Program-made: the position numbers and the translations under genes
Assembly (NCBI RefSeq): GCF_901709675.1
Contig: NC_051095.1
Location: 989,001 to 1,053,000 of the forward strand
Direction: 5' to 3'
DNA length: 64,000 nt
From: Syngnathus acus
Lineage: Eukaryota > Chordata > Actinopteri > Syngnathiformes > Syngnathidae
Shown: positions 58,310 through 64,000 of the stretch, piece after piece
How positions within the stretch are numbered: the stretch's first letter is position 1
Layout of the letters: every line of letters starts with the position of its first letter
Notes under the pieces: generated by a model
Seen by the model: the letters and a program-made list of their open reading frames with translations, nothing else
Databases searched by the model: none
What the model was told of the DNA's origin: nothing

Positions 58310-59221
58310 CGCCCAAAAGTACCGTGAGCTTCACTTCGTAGCGTTTCAAAACTGAACCAAAATGAAAAGCCAAAAAGAAAAAAAAAAAATGGACGTGGCC
58401 AAAGCTACATGGCTGATTGTGCAACTGGACATTAACATTCAAACTTAAAGACGGGCAAATAACAAAAGGTACTGAGATCACTTCACAAGAGCGGGATCGA
58501 CAATCGGACTGTACACGTTTGGACGCTTCGACAAAATGTAGCAAATACTGTAGCTGCCAAGGCTCCAAAAATAAACGAACCCCAGATGACAGGCGGCCAC
58601 AATACATATGTTCATTTAATTTGATGGCACAGTATTTTTTTGTTGTGTACACATATTTATTTTTGTTGCCGAAATGTTGTACGCTTATATTGTGGCCGCT
58701 TTAGCATGTTGTCGTGTCACGTCTGGGGCGATGTACAAATAAACAAGCGCAAAGGTGCACAAAGAAACATCGGCAAGGGAGACAGACGCAAGTTCAGATT
58801 TTTCGGTGAATGTTTTCACCCTGTAATCCTATCAAACTTCATTGCACCGTTCTGTGTAACAGTCCAAAAACATTTTTTTGTTGTCACATTCCTTATGGCA
58901 AAAACCAAATCCTCGTTAAATCTACGACATTCTATTTAGCTACAATTCTACCAGGCTCCGACGCAGCCTGCTCGAATGTAGAAAGTCACAGTTGTTGAGT
59001 TTTGAGGCAGTTATGGATTGAGCGATCATCCATCATTCGGTTTGAAATGAGTGTGCAAGCAAGTAGCCTGCCGAATATGTACCCGACCGACCGCTGCTTC
59101 ACATGTCACTCGTTTGGATCAGTAACACAAGACAAAGACTAGCAAAAAAAAAGGGGGACTGTTAAAGCTGCGTGATGTTTAAAAAAAAAAAAAAAAAATG
59201 TTGTGTGCCACAGCGCCTCGG

Positions 59222-62200
59222 TCAGCAGTCGGTGGAGATTTTGGCCGAGAGGTCCTGGATGCGCCGGGCGCTGCAGCCCTTGCACAGGATGTGACCGTCC
59301 AGCGGGTAGCAACCGCGACCTTCGCCCTCTGAGGACAGCAGGAGCCCGCATTCCTGCTCATGATGGAGATCACGGTCAGTCCCGCGAATGAGTTAATAAT
59401 TGAGTAGTTGCTAAATTGATGAATACATTTTGGAAATTTCCTCCCAGATAAGACTATAAAGTTGATCCCACCTTACCAAGAATAAAAGAAATTGCTACAT
59501 GAAACTAACCTCGCAGATGTAACAGTTGACGTGAAAGCTTCGGTCAAGCGCGACGATCCTGACCGTCTCCTCCTGACCCGCCTCGGGCATGATGGGCTCG
59601 CCGCACACGGAACAGCGAGGGGCGTACTTCCTGTCGGGGGTGGGGGGTTGCGCGGCTTTCGTTAGCAGCACTCGGCCACTGCGCGCGTGTTTGCGTGGGT
59701 ACCTGTGAAAGTCCTCGATGCAGTGGATCTGCGAGGTGGCGTCCACCGTGAAGGGCACGCCGTCCAAGCAGCAGTTGCACACCACGCAGGTGAAGCAGCG
59801 AGGATGGTACGCTTTGCCCATGGCGCGCAGGATGCGGTCCAAAATGGGCTTGGAGCACTTTGAACATTGCTCCAGTGTACTCTGGCGGAAAAAATGCTTT
59901 CAGTTCACTGTCGCTGTAGAAAGCTGTTGTTTGAATTCTGTTCATTTGGGGGGGTTTTTTTTTTTTTTTTTTTAGCAACTTTGATATGTAGTGTCTCTTA
60001 TTTATAACAATAATAATTTATATTTATTTATAATTACTATAATAATATATCATTATTTATAATCAGTAATGTGTTTATTATTTAATTATTAGTTTAATAA
60101 TTTATTCATTTCGTATTTGTTTTAAATACCTGGAGTATTTATTTGTCAAGCTCAAAAAATAGGTTCGTTTTTGTTTGCAAAAATGATTTTGAACACGACT
60201 AGTTAGGCCCACGTTGGGATTCGAATGGAGTTGGAAGAGCTGCAAGCCAATGTGGACAACTGAAAAGGGCTTTTCATAAAGGCAAGCACGGCGGCGCTCA
60301 CAATGTAGCAAGTCTCGCAGTAGCTCTTCTTGTCCAGGGCGTAGAAGGGCTGCCCTCGCAGCCGGGCGTGGCAGGTGATGCAGGAGAAACACTCCACGTG
60401 GAACACCTGCTCCATGGCGATGCAGCCGCTGCCGTCGCCCACCACGTTGTCGCCGCAGCGAGCGCAGCGCCCTAAAAGGGAGGGCAAAGGTTTTGGTCGC
60501 GGGTACTCTCGCTGGGGTTTCCGTAGGGTCCTACCGAAATAATCCTCGGCGGGCGGGTGGTTCATATCGTACACCAGCTTCTTGGTGAGGCGATCCAACT
60601 CCTCTTCTGGACGAGTCGAGGATGCTACATGCTGCGCGGGGTTCAATTCAAAATGTTACTTCAAATGGTTTATTGATTGCCAATACAATGAAAATGGGCT
60701 TTTGGTGAAAATCTACTCTGACTGGCCCCTTGGATTTGACCCACTATTTGGTTTTGTCAGCGGTCTCACCTTGCCGGACTGGTAAGCAGCAGCGGGACTG
60801 TGCGCGGCTCCCATTTGATGATTTTCCATCCCCTTTTTGGACAAGGCCACCTGGCCCCCCTCCCTCACCCTGTGCGTCTCCTGAGGGGGCGGGGCGGCGT
60901 GCGCGGCGGCGTACCAATCCTGGGGCGGCGGGCGTGGCGCGTGCTGACGAGGGGGCGGCGGCGCGTAGGCCTGGTCGGCCTGCCTCCCCGTCTGCGAGTA
61001 GGTGACGGGCTGAGCCGTCTTGACCTGCACGCTGAACCTGGGCCCGCTCGTGGTGGAGGCCGTGGTGTAGGACGCCGGCACGGGCTGCGGGTACGGCTTG
61101 GAGTTGGCCGGCGCGTAGTAGTCCTGCTGGTACGGGGACGGCGGCGGGTGGTACTGGCTCTGGGGGTGGTAGCTCGGGGTGGGCCGGCTCGGGGGCGCGA
61201 CGGCGTTGTAGTGTTCCCCCGAGAGGTATTTGTTGTAAGGCACGTTGTCGTACAGCTGTGGGAAACAAATTCCCCATGTCAACGTGACGGGAAAATGGCG
61301 GCGCGTTTTTGCCCGGGTGTCGTACTTGCGCGCCCGAGTCCTGCGGCAAACCGTCCAGGTCGGCCAGCATGGCGGTGAGCGAGTCAATGTCGGCGTCAAT
61401 CTTGGAGTGGTAGCCGCCGGCAGCCTTGTCGGGGCCGCGGCGCTGAAGGGGAGAGCCCGTTTTGGAAAACACAACGTGAAGGCTGGGCGATGTGGAAAAT
61501 TAGGTGCGGGCGACCTCGACGGGACACCTACGGTCAGCTCGTAGCCGTCGCCCCCGTGGCCGCTCCACTTGGCGGGCCCGTGCGGAGGCAGGAAATAGCG
61601 ATCGCTGGGAGAATGGTGAACGGGCCCGCCTTTGCCGCAACAGAGAGCGGTCGCAGGGAATTTTAATAGGGATGCGGGCATCATTTTGAAATGAGACTTT
61701 TATGATTGGCTGGATAAACATACATATAAACAATGACCACGAAGACAAATAAGTTATTTTCATTGTTGTTTTCCAACCTGCACATTGTGCAAACAAACAA
61801 AAAAGAATATTTCAGAAGACCGACGTTTGACGAAACGTTTCAGCAAACTGCTTATGGTAGTGTTATGAGAGCTCCCTCTCGTGGTGAAGAAAAAAAAGCA
61901 CATGCTTAAAGTTAAGGTCCCAATGATCGATCGTCACACACACATTTGGGTGTGGTGCGGTGCCGCCGCCGCGCTCGGGAATCATTTGGTGATCTAACCA
62001 ATTCCAACCCTTTCTGCTTAAACGTTCAAACGCGTCTCATTTTTGAGTGGCTTTGAAGAGTTTGATTGGATAGAACATTTATGGACATCATATCTGCTTT
62101 TGGTGCAATATATTTTAGAATATGATATATTCAAGCATTTCATTTTTTTTAGATTTTCCAATATTTAAGTGAAGTGGCTAACAAAAATGTAAAGGGGAGA

Positions 62201-62467
62201 GAGCAACGTGTTTTTGTTTTTTTCTGGGTGGCGCTTGTGCAAAAACTTAAAGACCAAAGTCTCACCTGTGGGTCCGGTTGCCATGTACCGAGTGGCCGTG
62301 CCCCCTCCTCCGTTGTGGTCATAAGGGTTGTATTTGGGCCGGAAGTCCGGCGCGGCCTTCTTGTTGGGGGCCCGGTAGGCGGGCGAGCCTGCAGAGTGGG
62401 CCATCTGGGGGACGGCTCGCTCGGGACTATCCAGAGTCCGGGGTGGCAGCCAGGTAGGACCCGACAT
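59222..62467 (-). CDS. trip6: Thyroid receptor-interacting protein 6 (zyxin-family LIM protein)
   Basis: Focal-adhesion and nuclear-shuttling adaptor. Nine coding exons in transcription order: 62467-62266, 61629-61532, 61442-61326, 61255-60770, 60631-60535, 60471-60302, 59881-59703, 59630-59510, 59353-59222. Phases close to 533 aa. The start MSGPTWLPP and C-terminus STDC (PDZ ligand) are TRIP6 hallmarks. KYNPY, the LDAEIDSL-like [16 protein letters not shown] and [10 protein letters not shown] are shared with LPP. Three LIM domains end the protein: LIM1 starts [15 protein letters not shown]2 [23 protein letters not shown]3 [18 protein letters not shown], each with zinc-binding Cys/His in place. 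[18 protein letters not shown] before LIM1 favours TRIP6 over LPP. The Pro-rich middle is longer than in human TRIP6 (476 aa). Confidence 0.93.
61907..62010 (-). mobile_element. 5'-truncated copy of the tRNA-derived SINE (trip6 intron 1)
   Basis: It matches the tail half of the SINE at 47051-47346, including GTCCCAATGATCG, a CA run and GGGAATCATTTGGTGATCTAA, but lacks the tRNA-like head. It lies in the intron between trip6 coding exons 1 and 2. Confidence 0.7.
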
Positions 62468-64000
62468 GGCGGGATTCTGAGGATTGACACAGAAGGGGCA
62501 ACGAGTCCAGCGGAAGGGATGCGTTGCTGCTTTTTTGTTTCCCGTGGCAACGGCGGCTCAAACAATAGACTTTTGGGAGCAGGAAGGCAGCAGCCGGTCG
62601 GAAAGGTTTGGGGAATTCCAGCGGCGGGCCCCCCGAAAACATTGGGCAGACGCGCGCAGCTGCAACGCTCGCACCCTGGCCGCCTGCCACCCACAATGCT
62701 TATTGTCTTTGGCTGTTTACGCCACGACAGCGAGGATTTCCAAAATAGGAAATGTTGCGTAATGAAAGCACCTGGCTTAAAACAATACAATCCTTGACAA
62801 CTTGCTTTGTTTTAGAGTCAAGGGTGGAGGGAAAAATTAATATGTCAGTTTGGCCTATTGAGAGAATTTAGGTCGTGGAGCTGTCATAAATCCTCATAGC
62901 TAAGAGGATTATAACCATGACGTCGTGGCACATAAAAAAAATACCACAACTCGGACTGAAACTTGAAATATTAAATAGCACAAAAAGTGTCAAAGCTTTA
63001 AATTGCTATTATAAAGGACCAGTAAAAAGGTGACCTATAAATATTTGTATATTTTTGTATTACATATATATATTTTATGTGATAAACGGTGCAAAACTCG
63101 AACTAAAAACAAAATACAGGCACAAATGTCTGCACACTTCGCTGTTTCAAAGTTCTTCGCCCTAGAAAAAATATTTACTGGATCTAATCTTTGTCCAAAT
63201 GAATAGATAAAAATCAAATAGATCAGCTGGGATTTGACGGGTGACAAGCGGGCGACAGGGTGTCAAGCGAATGGGGAACTTGGGCGTTTCTTCCGTTTCT
63301 TTTCAAGTAAAATTCCATGACACGAAAAAAGCGTGAAACACCACCGAAATAAAATGCGAAGCATCGTTGTATCTGCCTCTGCCGTGTCCACAAGTATAGC
63401 AAAATGACGCTCAATTTGGAAATGTATTCGTCTCGTGCTTTTATTTTGAAGGCTTAAGCTAACGGCGTGTAGCTAGTTGTTTGTTGCGCTCTTGTCACAG
63501 ATTGTGCAAACGGCCGAAAATGGAACAACAACAATTTCTAACTAAAGAAATGTGACTCGACTCTAAAGTGATGGGCGAGGGAAAAAAAAAAACATTATTA
63601 TGCCGATGTTGCCAACCGGCTAACTTCGCAACACACGACCCGATAATAAAACAATAACAACAGTAAGGAAAGAATGATGGCTCACCACCAGAAATGGCGA
63701 AGAGCGGATCGGTGCGCGGCTCCCATGAAAGCACGCAAGCGGAAAGTTGTGGCCGGCGGACAAAACGTTCTCTTTTCGGTGGGCGGGCGGGCGAGCGAGC
63801 CAGTCAGCCAGCGTCGGTAACCGACTTTAGGTTCGGCTCCGGGGAGGCCTTTCGAGTCGAGGCCACACACAGCCACCTCGCGACGCTTCCCGACGCGTGA
63901 CGTCAGCGAGCGTACAACGACGTGCTCGCACCCGCTTTGCGAGGTGGGCGCGTGACCGGGAAAAGTTCCCAAAATAGAAACCAACTTAGACGAGGGGACA
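62468..64000 (-). promoter_or_regulatory. trip6: trip6 5' region: UTR acceptor, leader exon and CpG-rich promoter
   Basis: On the - strand CAATCCTCAG ends at 62478, giving an acceptor 10 nt before the ATG. A likely non-coding first exon ends at about 63684 with donor GTGAGC (+ strand ...GGCTCAC). Upstream, 63690-63960 is CpG-rich with GGGCGG-type boxes, a good housekeeping promoter. The sequence between (62480-63680) is AT-rich intron with no other gene seen. Confidence 0.55.

Noticed and set aside
58305-58939. Open frames between sst and trip6
   Set aside because: They fall in the inferred trip6 3' UTR, lack domains, and carry no splice support.

Overview
The window is vertebrate nuclear DNA, almost certainly from a teleost fish with compact introns. 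Genes are multi-exon with GT-AG introns, coding exons are GC-rich, introns are AT-rich with microsatellites, and fish-type repeats are scattered throughout (palindromic TA-flanked MITEs, Tc1-derived palindromes, a hAT-like element, tRNA-derived SINE copies, a LINE reverse-transcriptase remnant). I cannot name the species from sequence alone. No CRISPR, operon, phage or prokaryotic feature is present.

Layout, left to right. (1) 241-5218, + strand: large 3' coding exon of zbtb4, a Kaiso-family methyl-DNA-binding zinc-finger gene, with a long 3' UTR; the BTB part is not in the window. (2) 9102-12156, +: complete shbg (8 coding exons, 377 aa). (3) 12886-25346, +: complete neurl4 (29 coding exons, 1592 aa, six Neuralized repeats). 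(4) 28886-36542, -: complete hdlbp (vigilin; 26 coding exons, 1268 aa, 14 KH domains), plus one or two non-coding 5' exons. (5) 41279-47764, +: complete arhgef15 (15 coding exons, 929 aa, DH-PH-SH3). (6) 47948-49016, -: an unrecognised three-exon gene of 168 aa. (7) 49834-53631, -: a zona pellucida-domain gene, most like zpax (16 coding exons, 759 aa). (8) 57078-57859, +: a two-exon preprosomatostatin gene with an Arg4 somatostatin-14. (9) 59222-62467, -: complete trip6 (9 coding exons, 533 aa, three LIM domains), whose CpG-rich promoter is at the right edge.

Each exon model was built by hand from splice sites, and reading phase closes over every gene. zbtb4, shbg, neurl4 and arhgef15 lie together on human 17p13.1, so the block looks like ancestral synteny. 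hdlbp (human 2q37), zpax, sst and trip6 (human 7q22) are joined to it here. The sst-trip6 pair mirrors the human SST-LPP neighbourhood on 3q27-28, because TRIP6 and LPP are paralogues. The genes do not form one pathway: they cover transcription, steroid transport, ubiquitin/centrosome regulation, RNA binding, Rho signalling, egg envelope, neuropeptide and focal adhesion.

I found no clearly new biological system. The best leads are the Arg4 somatostatin, a stop-free 78-nt GC-AG intron in neurl4, the unrecognised 168-aa gene, a roughly 200-bp duplicated segment upstream of two neighbouring genes, the apparent lack of a ZP-C half in the zpax-like protein, and a family of TA-flanked palindromic elements with five copies in 64 kb.
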